DNA from: Kibdelosporangium aridum
GTDB lineage: Bacteria > Actinomycetota > Actinomycetes > Mycobacteriales > Pseudonocardiaceae
Assembly (NCBI RefSeq): GCF_900176515.1
Contig: NZ_FWXV01000004.1
Location: forward strand, 62,001-126,000
Length of the DNA: 64,000 nt
Direction of reading: 5' to 3'
Part shown: positions 42,890 through 51,626 of the stretch, piece by piece
Layout: each line of letters opens with the position of its first letter
Position numbering within the stretch: the first letter of the stretch is position 1
The notes under the pieces: model-generated
The model's database searches: none
Seen by the model: only the letters and a program-made list of their open reading frames with translations
What the model was told of the DNA's origin: nothing
Program-made: the position numbers and the translations under genes

Positions 42890-44014
42890 TTAGGGCGCCG
42901 ACTCGACCAGGCTCAACTCCCGGGACAGGGGAAGCGTCACAGTAACGATCAAGCCGCCTCCTTCCCGCGGCTCGGCATGCACGTGACCGCCGTGCGCACG
43001 GGTGACAGCCTGCACGATGGACAACCCGAGCCCTGCGCCCGGTGAGGCCAATCGGTCGGCGCCCAAACGGCGGAAAGGTTCGAACAGCCCAGGAATTTCG
43101 TACCGGGGAACGACCGGGCCGGTGTTGCTCACGGTCACCACGGCTAGACCGTCGCGGGTCGTGCTGGCCACGTGGACCCACCCGTCGGGCACGTTGTACC
43201 GCAGGCCGTTCTCCACCAGGTTCTGCACGATCCGTTCGAGGAGAACCGAATTACCCGTCGTCGGTGCTTCCTGCGCCGAGACCCGGACGGCCGGGTGCTG
43301 GCTCGCCACGTGCTCGACGATGTCCGCCATGTCCACAAAGGATCGATCGCCGACTTCGCCTTCCGACCGGGCGAGCAGGAGCAGGCCGTCGATCAGCCGC
43401 TCGTGCCGGGAATTGATCTCCAGCAACGTTTCCCCGAGGTGCCGGACCGCGGGCTCTCGGTGCACGGCCACTTCGAGCAGTGCACGGTTCAAGGTCAACG
43501 GCGTGCGCAATTCGTGGGAGGCGTTGGCGATGAACCTGCGTTGCCCGTCGAACGACTTGTCCAGGTGCTCCAGCATCACGTCGAACGTGTCGGCGAGTTC
43601 CTTGACCTCATCTTGCGGCCCGTCAAGGGCGATCCGGTCGTGCAAGCCTCGGTCGGCCGCCGGCGCGTTCGCGATCCGCCGCGCGGTCTCGGTGATGTGG
43701 TGCAATGGTTGCAGCATTCGCGCCGCGATCAGCCAGCCGAGGGCGACGGCGACCGCGCTGACCAGGATGAGTGCTACCCCGCCCTGCACCAGCAGTACGC
43801 GCATGGTGTCGCTCTGAACCTCATTGATCACGCTTTCCATCCGGCCACCGATCCCGGGCGGTGGTGGTTCGCCGTGACTCGTGGTGGTTTTGGTCCCTTG
43901 CGGAAGCCGTTGGGAAACAAGAGCGTATGTGACGGCGAGCAATACGATGCCCGCGGCGAGGAAGAGTCCGCCGTAGACCAAGGTGAGCCGGGCGCGGATG
44001 GTCAGTCGTTTCAC
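42890..44014 (-). CDS. Sensor histidine kinase with HAMP domain (CutS-like)
   Basis: 374 residues: short N-terminus, first membrane helix 10-33, a periplasmic loop of only about 40 residues (QGTKTTTSHGEPPPPGIGGR), second helix 72-95, HAMP to about residue 152, then HisKA with phospho-His167 in FIANASHELRTPL. HATPase_c follows with NLVENGLRYN and GAGLGLSIVQAVTRAHGG. The short sensor loop resembles CutS. Its ATG overlaps the stop of the response regulator. It is divergent from the lipoprotein/ABC efflux operon at 44770, its likely target. Confidence 0.93.
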   Translation of the reverse strand: MKRLTIRARLTLVYGGLFLAAGIVLLAVTYALVSQRLPQGTKTTTSHGEPPPPGIGGRMESVINEVQSDTMRVLLVQGGVALILVSAVAVALGWLIAARMLQPLHHITETARRIANAPAADRGLHDRIALDGPQDEVKELADTFDVMLEHLDKSFDGQRRFIANASHELRTPLTLNRALLEVAVHREPAVRHLGETLLEINSRHERLIDGLLLLARSEGEVGDRSFVDMADIVEHVASQHPAVRVSAQEAPTTGNSVLLERIVQNLVENGLRYNVPDGWVHVASTTRDGLAVVTVSNTGPVVPRYEIPGLFEPFRRLGADRLASPGAGLGLSIVQAVTRAHGGHVHAEPREGGGLIVTVTLPLSRELSLVESAP

Positions 44015-44664
44015 GGTATGCGATACCCCACTCCTGGTTCGGTTACGACCACCGGCGGATCGCCGAGTTTGCGGCGCAGTTTCAGGATGGTCATCCGGAC
44101 CGCGTTGGTGAACGGATCCGCGTGTTCATCCCACGCCTTCTCAAGTAAGTGCTCGGCCGAGACTGCTGCGCCGTCGGCTCGCAACAACTCCGTGAGGACC
44201 GCGAATTCCTTGCGTGACAACGGAACGTAACGGCCCTTGCGGTAGACCTGACGCAGGTGCGGGTCGAGCAGGATGTCCCCGCGCTGCAGGATCGGCGGGG
44301 CCGCTGGACGGGACCTGCGGCCCAGCGCGCCAACCCGCGCCGACAACTCACGGAATGCGAACGGTTTCGGCAAGTAGTCGTCCGCTCCCATGGCAAGACC
44401 GGCAACGCGGTCATCGATCTCTGCCGCCGCGGTCAGCATCAGCACGCGGGCCTCGGACGTGCCTGCGAGCGACCGGCACACATCGTCACCGTGCACAACC
44501 GGGAGATCACGGTCGAGCACGACGACGTCGTAGTCGTGTACGCCCAAGCGCTCCAAAGCGGCACCGCCGTCGTGCACAACGTCGACCGCATGCGCCTCAC
44601 CACGCAGCCACTTGGCCACGGCGTCCGCGAGTAGCGGCTCGTCTTCGACCACCAGGATCCGCAT
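44011..44664 (-). CDS. Response regulator, OmpR family (CutR-like)
   Basis: 217 residues. The receiver has EDE at 7-9, phospho-Asp51 in VVLDRDLP and Lys in PKPFAFREL. The winged-helix DNA-binding domain (about 125-217) includes RKGRYVPLSRKEFAVLTELLRADG and TIKKLRRKLG-like TILKLRRKLGDPPVV. It is co-transcribed with the kinase. The 105-bp region to the divergent lipoprotein gene probably holds its binding site. Confidence 0.95.
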   Translation of the reverse strand: MRILVVEDEPLLADAVAKWLRGEAHAVDVVHDGGAALERLGVHDYDVVVLDRDLPVVHGDDVCRSLAGTSEARVLMLTAAAEIDDRVAGLAMGADDYLPKPFAFRELSARVGALGRRSRPAAPPILQRGDILLDPHLRQVYRKGRYVPLSRKEFAVLTELLRADGAAVSAEHLLEKAWDEHADPFTNAVRMTILKLRRKLGDPPVVVTEPGVGYRIP

Positions 44665-44769
44665 GCCTCCATAGTGACCCTTGGTGACGTTTCCTCAGCG
44701 TCAACATTTTCGGCAACGCCCAGGAAATCCGCGGTCCGGTCTCCTCGACAGTCACGGAAAGGAGACGAC

Positions 44770-45264
44770 ATGCGGATGATCGTGACCGGCCTTGCCCTGG
44801 CCGTGAGTCTGGTCGGCTGCGCGACGGCGGAGCCTGCCGAGCCGGCGAGCAAACCCGACGACGGGCCCTTCAAGTACTCGCAGTGCATGCGTGACAACGG
44901 CGTGCCGGAGTTCCCGGACCCCCAGATCAACGAGGGCGGCGGGATGGGGTTGAGCCTGCCGGAGGGCGTCGACAAACAGAAGCTCGAGGCGGCCGAGGCC
45001 AAGTGCAAGCAGTTCATGCCCAACGGCGGTGAGCCGCAGAAGGCGAGCCCGGAGATGGTCGAGGCCGCCCGCAAGATGGCGCAGTGCATGCGTGACAACG
45101 GCTACCCGGACTTCCCCGACCCGGACGAGAACGGCGGCATCGCCATCAAGGGCGGCGCTGGCATGGACCCGAAGGACCCCAAATTCCAAGAGGCGCACAA
45201 GAAGTGCGAGCAGTTCCTGCCCAAGGGGCCGGGCGGGAGCAAGCACGACAGGACCGAAGGATGA
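44770..45264 (+). CDS. Lipoprotein with two cysteine-containing repeats, first gene of an efflux operon
   Basis: 164 residues from the ATG at 44770, with AAGGAG 6 bp upstream. Lipobox LVGC with Cys17. The mature protein holds two similar segments (about 35-82 and 102-149). Each begins CMRDNG(V/Y)P(E/D)FPDP and ends with KC(K/E)QF. Cysteines pair as Cys39/Cys79 and Cys106/Cys146, both exactly 40 residues apart, suggesting one disulfide per repeat. This lipoprotein family is often found with actinobacterial ABC efflux systems but has no firm function. Its stop overlaps the start of the adaptor gene. Confidence 0.85.
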   Translation: MRMIVTGLALAVSLVGCATAEPAEPASKPDDGPFKYSQCMRDNGVPEFPDPQINEGGGMGLSLPEGVDKQKLEAAEAKCKQFMPNGGEPQKASPEMVEAARKMAQCMRDNGYPDFPDPDENGGIAIKGGAGMDPKDPKFQEAHKKCEQFLPKGPGGSKHDRTEG

Positions 45265-46277
45265 AGCGCACTCTTCTGGTGCTTGGCATCGTGCTCGCGC
45301 TCGGTGCCGTGATCGCCGCGGGGCTGGGGTTCGGTGGCTCACCGGATCCGAGACCGGCGAGCAGCACGTTGCCACCGGCCACGGCCACAGTGACCCGGCA
45401 GACGCTGGTCGACACACAGACCGAGTCCGGCGAACTCGGCTACGGCGACACGGTCACCGTCAACGGCAAGCTGTCCGGGACAGTGACGAGCCTGCCCGCC
45501 AAGGGATCCATAGTGGATCGAGGCAAGGCGGTCTATCACGTCGACAACTTACCGGTTGTGTTGCTGTACGGGACATTGCCCGCGTACCGCGCGCTCACGA
45601 CCGGGCTTGAAGGCGCCGACGTCAAGCAGTTCGAGCAGAACCTGGCCGCGCTCGGCTACAAGGGGTTCACGGTCGACGACGAGTACACCGCCGCCACGGC
45701 GACAGCGGTCAAGAAGTGGCAGGGCGATCTCGGCCTGGACAAGACCGGAACCGTTGAGCCAGGGCGGATCGTCTACGCGACCGGGCAGATCCGGGTCGAC
45801 AGCCACAAGGTCGCGGTCGGCGATGAGGCCAGGGGCGCGTTGCTGACATACACCGCACAGGGCCGGGTCGTGCAGGTCAAGCTCGACTCGTCCGACCAAC
45901 GCCTGGCGGTGAAAGACGCACCGGTGCGCGTGAAACTGCCGGACGGCAAGACAGTCGACGGCAAGATTGTCGACACATCGACAACGGTCGAGGAACAAGA
46001 GAACCAGTCGACGACCAAGATCCTGGTCACGGTCGCGGCCGACGAGAACGCGTTCGAAGGACTCGACCAGGCGACCCTAGACGTGATCTTCACGGCGTCG
46101 AAGCGGGAGAACGTGTTGACCGTGCCGGTTGCCGCGTTGCTCGCGCTGCCCGAAGGCGGATACGGCGTGCAGTTGTCCGACGGCAGGGTTGTGCCTGTCC
46201 AAACTGGCCTCTTCGCCGGTGGGCGGGTCGAGATCACCGGCGTGGACGAGGGCGTGACTGTGGGGATGCCGTCATGA
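45261..46277 (+). CDS. Membrane fusion/efflux adaptor with peptidoglycan-binding domain
   Basis: 338 residues from the ATG overlapping the lipoprotein stop. An N-terminal membrane anchor (LLVLGIVLALGAVIAAGLGF) leads to an adaptor with a biotinyl-lipoyl-like region (GELGYGDTVTVNGKLSGTVT). A PG_binding_1 domain sits in the middle, near 105-165 (DVKQFEQNLAALGYKGFTVD, then ATAVKKWQGDLGLDKTG). C-terminal beta segments end in TVPVAALLALPEGGYGVQ. It should link the MacB-like ABC transporter encoded downstream to the cell wall. The order kinase/regulator-lipoprotein-adaptor-ATPase-permease is a recurring actinobacterial unit. Confidence 0.9.
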   Translation: MKRTLLVLGIVLALGAVIAAGLGFGGSPDPRPASSTLPPATATVTRQTLVDTQTESGELGYGDTVTVNGKLSGTVTSLPAKGSIVDRGKAVYHVDNLPVVLLYGTLPAYRALTTGLEGADVKQFEQNLAALGYKGFTVDDEYTAATATAVKKWQGDLGLDKTGTVEPGRIVYATGQIRVDSHKVAVGDEARGALLTYTAQGRVVQVKLDSSDQRLAVKDAPVRVKLPDGKTVDGKIVDTSTTVEEQENQSTTKILVTVAADENAFEGLDQATLDVIFTASKRENVLTVPVAALLALPEGGYGVQLSDGRVVPVQTGLFAGGRVEITGVDEGVTVGMPS

Positions 46278-46930
46278 TCGTGGTCGAGTTGGACGGTGTC
46301 ACGAAGTCCTATCCCGGCGGCGTGACCGCGCTGAATGACGTCTCACTGGCCATTGAACACGGTGAGCTGGTCGCGATCGTCGGTCCGTCCGGGTCGGGCA
46401 AGTCGACCATGCTGCACCTGATCGGCACCCTCGACCGGCCGTCGAACGGAACGGTCCGGATCGAGGATCTGGACGTCGCGAGGCTGTCGGACCGCCAGCT
46501 GTCGGCGTTGCGGGCGAACCGGATCGGGTTCGTGTTCCAGCAGTTCCACCTCACGCCAGGTCAGTCCGCGGTGGACAACGTGGCAGACGGGCTGCTCTAT
46601 AGGGGCGTACCACTGGCCCAACGCCGGATCCGCGCGGAAGAAGCCCTGATCAGGGTCGGCTTGGGAATGCGCCTTGACCACAAGCCACACGAGCTGTCCG
46701 GCGGTGAACGCCAACGCGTGGCGATTGCTCGTGCGGTTGTTGGCGAACCCGCGTTGGTGCTGGCTGACGAACCGACCGGCAACTTGGACACGGCGTCGGG
46801 CGCGGGAGTCATGGCTCTGCTCAAGGAGTTGAACGTCTCGGGCACGACGGTTCTCGTGATCACGCACGACCGCGAGATCGCGGCCAGCCTGCCGAGGCAA
46901 GTGTCGATGCGTGACGGGGCGGTGGTCTGA
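46274..46930 (+). CDS. ABC transporter ATP-binding protein, MacB/LolD type
   Basis: 218 residues, start overlapping the adaptor stop. Walker A GPSGSGKST at 37-45, Q-loop in FVFQQFHLTPG, signature LSGGERQRVAIARA, Walker B LVLADEPTGNLD and switch His in VITHDRE are all present. It powers the FtsX-type permease of the next gene, probably to expel a peptide, lipid or antibiotic, or to act mechanically on the envelope. The stop is directly followed by the permease start. Confidence 0.96.
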   Translation: MIVVELDGVTKSYPGGVTALNDVSLAIEHGELVAIVGPSGSGKSTMLHLIGTLDRPSNGTVRIEDLDVARLSDRQLSALRANRIGFVFQQFHLTPGQSAVDNVADGLLYRGVPLAQRRIRAEEALIRVGLGMRLDHKPHELSGGERQRVAIARAVVGEPALVLADEPTGNLDTASGAGVMALLKELNVSGTTVLVITHDREIAASLPRQVSMRDGAVV

Positions 46931-48121
46931 ATGCTCACTCCGGCACGACTGCGCCCCCGCGATGTGCTGAGAGTCGGTGGCGCCGGACTGCGGACAAGGC
47001 CGCTGCGGGCTTTCCTGTCAGCGTTGGGCATCGCGATCGGTATCGCGGCGATGACAGCGGTCGTCGGTATTTCGTCGTCAAGCCGCGCCGAAGTCGACCG
47101 CAGACTCGCGGCGCTGGGAACGAACCTGCTGACGGTGGCGCCAGGCACCAAGTTGTTCGGCGGCACCGCCACATTGCCGAATGAGTCCATCGCGATGATC
47201 CGGCGGATGGACGCCGTCATCGAAGTCGCCGCGACAGGAAAAGTCCCGGACGTCAACGCATACCGGTCCGATCGGATACCCGCAGGCCAGTCCGGCGGGA
47301 TCGCGGTCCAAGCCGCGCACCTGGATCTGCCGAGGACAGTGGGAGCCGAGATGGCACACGGAACCTGGCTGAACGCGGCGACGGCGAACTTCCCGGCGAC
47401 CGTGCTTGGCGCGTCGACGGCCAGGCGCCTGGGCATCGGCGCGCCTGGCGTCCAGGTTTATCTCGGCGGCAAGTGGTTCACGGTGATCGGCATCCTGCAG
47501 CCGGTGCCGCTGGCTCCCGAGCTGAACTCGGCCGCGTTGATCGGCTGGCCGGCCGCCGAGTCCTATTTGGACTTCGATGGGCATCCGACGACCGTGTACA
47601 CGCGGGCACAGGACAAGAGCATCGAGGCGGTACAGGCATTGCTGGCGGCGACGGCGAACCCGGAGGCGCCGAGCGAGGTCAAGGTGTCCAGGCCATCGGA
47701 CGCGCTGGCCGCTCGCGAAGCCACCGATCAAGCCTTCACGGGCTTGCTCCTGGGCTTGGGCGCGGTCGCACTGCTGGTCGGTGGCGTGGGCGTGGCCAAC
47801 ACGATGGTCATCTCGGTACTGGAGCGGCGGGCCGAAATCGGGCTGCGCCGATCGTTCGGCGCGACCCGTGGACAGATCCGGGTGCAGTTCCTGGCCGAAT
47901 CGCTGCTGCTGTCCGGGCTCGGCGGAATGGGTGGCGTGATCATCGGTATTGCCGTGACGACCTTGTATTCGGCGACGCAGTCGTGGCCATCGGTCGTTCC
48001 GGCCTGGGCGACTGCGGGCGGTGTGGTGGCGACGTTGCTGATCGGTGCGGTTGCCGGGCTCTACCCCGCGATCCGCGCTGCCCGCCTCGCGCCCACCGAA
48101 GCCCTTGCTACGCCTGGTTGA
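46931..48121 (+). CDS. ABC transporter permease, MacB/FtsX type
   Basis: 396 residues starting at the base after the ATPase stop. The first helix (LRAFLSALGIAIGIAAMTAVVGI) is followed by a large extracytoplasmic MacB-like domain of about 220 residues. Three C-terminal helices follow, with GLGAVALLVGGVGVANTMVI and the conserved RRAEIGLRRSFGATRGQI loop. It completes the efflux complex. The end overlaps the convergent SARP3 gene by 14 nt. Confidence 0.94.
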   Translation: MLTPARLRPRDVLRVGGAGLRTRPLRAFLSALGIAIGIAAMTAVVGISSSSRAEVDRRLAALGTNLLTVAPGTKLFGGTATLPNESIAMIRRMDAVIEVAATGKVPDVNAYRSDRIPAGQSGGIAVQAAHLDLPRTVGAEMAHGTWLNAATANFPATVLGASTARRLGIGAPGVQVYLGGKWFTVIGILQPVPLAPELNSAALIGWPAAESYLDFDGHPTTVYTRAQDKSIEAVQALLAATANPEAPSEVKVSRPSDALAAREATDQAFTGLLLGLGAVALLVGGVGVANTMVISVLERRAEIGLRRSFGATRGQIRVQFLAESLLLSGLGGMGGVIIGIAVTTLYSATQSWPSVVPAWATAGGVVATLLIGAVAGLYPAIRAARLAPTEALATPG

Positions 48122-50858
48122 TCCGCTCGCGGATCCGGTCGACGTCGCCCCGCTCACTTGGGGGTAGCGGGGCGCCAACGGACTGCCTGAGCTGGTCGGC
48201 CTCGGCCAGCAGCTCGGCGGCTTGGGCAGTCCGCCCGGCAAGGGAATGCGCACCCGCCAGACCTTCAAGGGCAAGGGCGACGGCACGCGGGTCCCTGGTG
48301 GCACGCGCCACGGCAAGCCCTTCCTCATGCAACGCCAACGCTGTCTCGGCAGCGCCGCGTTGTTCGGCGATGAAGCCGAGTTCGGCGAGGATCAACGCGG
48401 TTCCGGCGTCGCCGCCCCAACGGCGGCACCACTCGAGCCAGGTGCGGAAATGTGTCTCGGCGTCGTCGAGGTTGCCTTGCCGACGCGCGCTCAGGCCAAG
48501 ACCGACCTCCGCGAACTGCACTCCACGCTGGTGTGATTGCTCGGACGCCAGACGCGCGGCCCGGGTGTGCAACTCGTCGGCTGTCCGGTAGTCGCCTCGC
48601 AGCAAAGCGATTCGGCCAAGGCCGGACAGTTCGTACGAGGCTTCGGTCCACAACCCCAACTCTTCGGCCAGACGCAGGGTGTTCTCATGCAGCCGCGCGG
48701 ATTCCTGGTAGTCGCCACGGACCTCGGCCAGCAAAGCGAGCACTTGGGCGGCCTTGACCTGACCCCAGCCGTCGCCGAGCTCACGAAGCAGAGCCTGGCT
48801 CTGCTTGCCCAAGTCTTGCGCTGTCTGGAAGTCGCCGCGGGCGAACGCGGATGTCGCCTTGGTGTACAACGCGATCGCACTGTCCCAGGAGTCCTGGGGT
48901 TCATCGAATTCCATGCCGCCGGTGAACCCGCGTTGGGCGTAGCTCAGGAACCAGCGAGCGCGCGGGTCGATGTCGCCATCAGGGATCTCGGGCTCCGCGC
49001 TGTCGCGGATCAAGAGCGTGAACCCGGCGTACCAGGCGCGTCCGGTCGGTGAATCGTCATGCGCGAACGCACGTTGCGCTTCGCCGAACCGGCCACGCAG
49101 GAACCAGTACCAGCTCAACGCATGCGCAAGGCGCGGGTTGAGGGCACGCCGGAAGTTCGCCGACTCGGCGTCCAGCTTCTGCAGCCACTCCTGCTGACCG
49201 TGACCACGGAGATGCTTCGAGGCCTCCTCGGCCAACTCGGTGTAATAGGCACGATGCCGTTGCCGCATCCAGTCGAGCTCGCCCGCTTCGGCCAGCCGTT
49301 GCTGACTGTAGGCCGCGACGGACTCGAGCAGCCGGTACCGGGGCATGACCACGAGTGACCGATCCACCAAGCGTGCCAGGACGTCCACCCGGTCACCGGT
49401 GAGTTCGATCGCGGCATCGAGTGTGCAACCGCCCGCGGTCACGGACAATCGGCGCAGCACGACTTGCTCGTCCGGGGTGAGCAGGCCCCAACTCCAGTCG
49501 ATCATCGCGCGCAGGGTTTGCTGCCGTGCCGGTGCGCCACGCCGTTCCCCGGTCAGGACGGCGAACCGGTCGTCGAGCCGGGCGGCGAGTTCACGAACAC
49601 CCAACGCCCGCACACGAGTCGCAGCCAGTTCCAGTGCCAGGGGAATTCCGTCCAGCCGACGGCAGATGGCCCGGACATCCGGGTCTACTGTGGATAGACG
49701 AGCCCGTTTCCGGAACAGCTCGACGGCGCTGGCCTCGTCGAGCGGTTCCACCGGCAGGACTTGTTCGCCGTCCACCGCCAGGGGTTCTTGGCTGGTCGCG
49801 AGGATGTGCAGGTCGGGTGCGGCATGCAGGAGCTCCTGCGCCAGGTGGGCAGTCTCGGCGATCAGGTGCTCGCAGTTGTCCAGAATGAGCAGGAGCCGTC
49901 TCGTGCGCAGTGCGTCAACCAGTCGGCCGCGGACGTTGAGAACCTGAGCCACTACGTCGGGTGCATGGGTGGCCGAGGTCAAGTCGGCAAGCCAGACACT
50001 ATCCGGAAAGGACAGACCACGCGCGACTTCGATGGCGAGCCGGGTCTTGCCGACGCCGCCAGGACCTGTCAACGTCACCAACCGACCGTCACGCAACGCT
50101 TCCCGTGTCTCGGCGATCGCGTGAGCGCGCCCGATCAGTGGAGACACTGGCGCTGGCAGGTTGGTCTTCTGCGCCAGAATCGACTGGTACACGCTGTTGA
50201 GTTCCGGGCTCGGATCCACCCCGAGTTCTTCGGCGAGGAACCGACGCAGCTGGTGGTAGCTCTCCAGAGCTTCGGTTTGCCGCCCGGCACGCTTGAGCGC
50301 CCGCATGTGCAAGCCGCGCAACCGTTCCCGCAGCGGATGCCGTGCCACCAACTCGCTCAGGGATACGTCTTCGCCCAGCTCAAGCCGAGCCTCCGCCTGA
50401 TCCTCCAACGCCGCCAGCCGCAGGTCGTCCAGCCGCTCGATCACCGGCCGGGCGAAGTCGGCATCCTCGAAAGCCGGTCCCCGCCACAGCCGCAGCGCCT
50501 CCGCCAGCAAGCGTGCCTTGGCTGAGGGCGGTTCCTGCCGCGCTTGGGTGACCAGGGCCTCGAACCGGAGCATGTCGACTTCGTCGGGATCGAAACGCAG
50601 CTGGTAGCCGGACGGATGGGAGAGCACGCGGTCCGCGCCGATCGCTTTGCGCAGCTGCCAGACGCGGGTCTGCAAGGTGTTCTTGGGGTTCGCGGGCAGC
50701 TGGTCGCCCCACAGGTCCTCGATCAGCCGGTCGGTGGTGACCAGCTTGCCCTCGTGCGCCAGGAGATCGGCCAGCAACGCACGGACCTTGGTCTCCGCGA
50801 TGCGCACCGGTTCGCCGTCCGCCCACACCTGCAATGGACCGAGCACCCCGAACCGCAC
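48108..50858 (-). CDS. SARP/AfsR-like regulator with NB-ARC and TPR domains (SARP3)
   Basis: 916 residues from the GTG at 50858 (RFGVLGPLQVW). Winged helix 1-90; BTAD about 95-230 (ALRLWRGPAFED; AGRQTEALESYHQLRRFLAEELGV); P-loop GPGGVGKTRL at 265-274; LLILDNCEHLIAE as Walker B; then helical TPR repeats ending RAVALALEGLAGA and GAPLPPSER. Closely related to SARP2 and SARP4. It is divergent, with only 48 bp between, from an imine-reductase/SDR pair, and that gap carries 11-bp-spaced direct repeats. Confidence 0.94.
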   Translation of the reverse strand: MRFGVLGPLQVWADGEPVRIAETKVRALLADLLAHEGKLVTTDRLIEDLWGDQLPANPKNTLQTRVWQLRKAIGADRVLSHPSGYQLRFDPDEVDMLRFEALVTQARQEPPSAKARLLAEALRLWRGPAFEDADFARPVIERLDDLRLAALEDQAEARLELGEDVSLSELVARHPLRERLRGLHMRALKRAGRQTEALESYHQLRRFLAEELGVDPSPELNSVYQSILAQKTNLPAPVSPLIGRAHAIAETREALRDGRLVTLTGPGGVGKTRLAIEVARGLSFPDSVWLADLTSATHAPDVVAQVLNVRGRLVDALRTRRLLLILDNCEHLIAETAHLAQELLHAAPDLHILATSQEPLAVDGEQVLPVEPLDEASAVELFRKRARLSTVDPDVRAICRRLDGIPLALELAATRVRALGVRELAARLDDRFAVLTGERRGAPARQQTLRAMIDWSWGLLTPDEQVVLRRLSVTAGGCTLDAAIELTGDRVDVLARLVDRSLVVMPRYRLLESVAAYSQQRLAEAGELDWMRQRHRAYYTELAEEASKHLRGHGQQEWLQKLDAESANFRRALNPRLAHALSWYWFLRGRFGEAQRAFAHDDSPTGRAWYAGFTLLIRDSAEPEIPDGDIDPRARWFLSYAQRGFTGGMEFDEPQDSWDSAIALYTKATSAFARGDFQTAQDLGKQSQALLRELGDGWGQVKAAQVLALLAEVRGDYQESARLHENTLRLAEELGLWTEASYELSGLGRIALLRGDYRTADELHTRAARLASEQSHQRGVQFAEVGLGLSARRQGNLDDAETHFRTWLEWCRRWGGDAGTALILAELGFIAEQRGAAETALALHEEGLAVARATRDPRAVALALEGLAGAHSLAGRTAQAAELLAEADQLRQSVGAPLPPSERGDVDRIRERINQA

Positions 50859-50866
50859 AGACTCAG

Positions 50867-50885
50867 CCTAGACCAGACCTAGACC
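50867..50885. promoter_or_regulatory. Direct repeats with 11-bp period between SARP3 and IRED-4: candidate SARP operator
   Basis: CCTAGACC occurs at 50867-50874 and 50878-50885, identical and 11 bp apart start to start. SARP proteins typically bind heptamer repeats spaced one helical turn. The site is 9 bp from the SARP3 start and 22 bp from the IRED-4 start. Read on the minus strand it also contains TGGTCTAG, half of a DasR box, as an alternative. Confidence 0.65.
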
Positions 50886-50906
50886 GCGTTTCCGCAGGCT
50901 GACAGC

Positions 50907-51626
50907 GTGAGTAAGCAATCAGTGACGGTCATCGGTCTTGGTGCCATGGGCAAGACGTTGGCCAAGACGTTTGTACGCAACGGTCACCCGACGACCGTGT
51001 GGAATCGCACGCCAGGCAAGGTCGTCGAGGGCGCGACCCATGCTCCCACCGCGGCGGAGGCGGTCTCGGCCAGCGAGGTCGTTGTGGTGTGCGTGCTCGA
51101 CGACAAGGCTGCGCGTGAGGTTCTGGATCCCGTTGACCTGACAGGCAAGGCCGTGGTCAACCTGACCAACGGCACACCCGCGCACGCCAGGGAATTCGCT
51201 CGAGGTGACTATCTGGATGGCGGGATCATGGCTGTCCCGCAGATGATCGGCACACCTGAGGTGATCGTGCTCTACAGCGGGTCCCAGAAGGTCTTTGATA
51301 ATTATCAGGACACGTTGAACGCGCTGGGCCGGAGCAAGTTCGTGGGAGATGATCCGGGACTGGCCGCGCTCTACGATCTGGCACTGCTCAGCGCGATGTA
51401 CGGACAGTTCGCCGGAGCACAGCACGCGCTGGCGATGGTCGGCGCGAACAAGGGCGATTTCGTGGAGTCCCTGCTGATCCCGTGGCTGACCTCGACCATG
51501 TTCGCGATCCCGACGCTGGGCCAGAGCGACCCGCAGTCCCCGGACGACATGCAAGCCGTGGCGATCGCCAACATCATCCAGGCCAGCGAGGATCTCGGTC
51601 TGGGACAGCCGGGACACCTGCGATGA
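50907..51626 (+). CDS. Imine reductase-like NADPH oxidoreductase, C-terminally short (IRED-4)
   Basis: 239 residues, GTG start. Cofactor motif GLGAMG (10-15), VWNRTPGKV, and IRED loop LDGGIMAVPQMIGTPE. The active-site residue is Asp157 (AALYDLALL). It is most like IRED-1 but stops about 45-50 residues early, after MQAVAIANIIQASEDLGLG, losing the terminal helices that normally complete the dimer and substrate pocket. The stop overlaps the SDR start (ATGA), so the reading appears fixed rather than recently broken. Activity is uncertain. Confidence 0.8.
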   Translation: MSKQSVTVIGLGAMGKTLAKTFVRNGHPTTVWNRTPGKVVEGATHAPTAAEAVSASEVVVVCVLDDKAAREVLDPVDLTGKAVVNLTNGTPAHAREFARGDYLDGGIMAVPQMIGTPEVIVLYSGSQKVFDNYQDTLNALGRSKFVGDDPGLAALYDLALLSAMYGQFAGAQHALAMVGANKGDFVESLLIPWLTSTMFAIPTLGQSDPQSPDDMQAVAIANIIQASEDLGLGQPGHLR

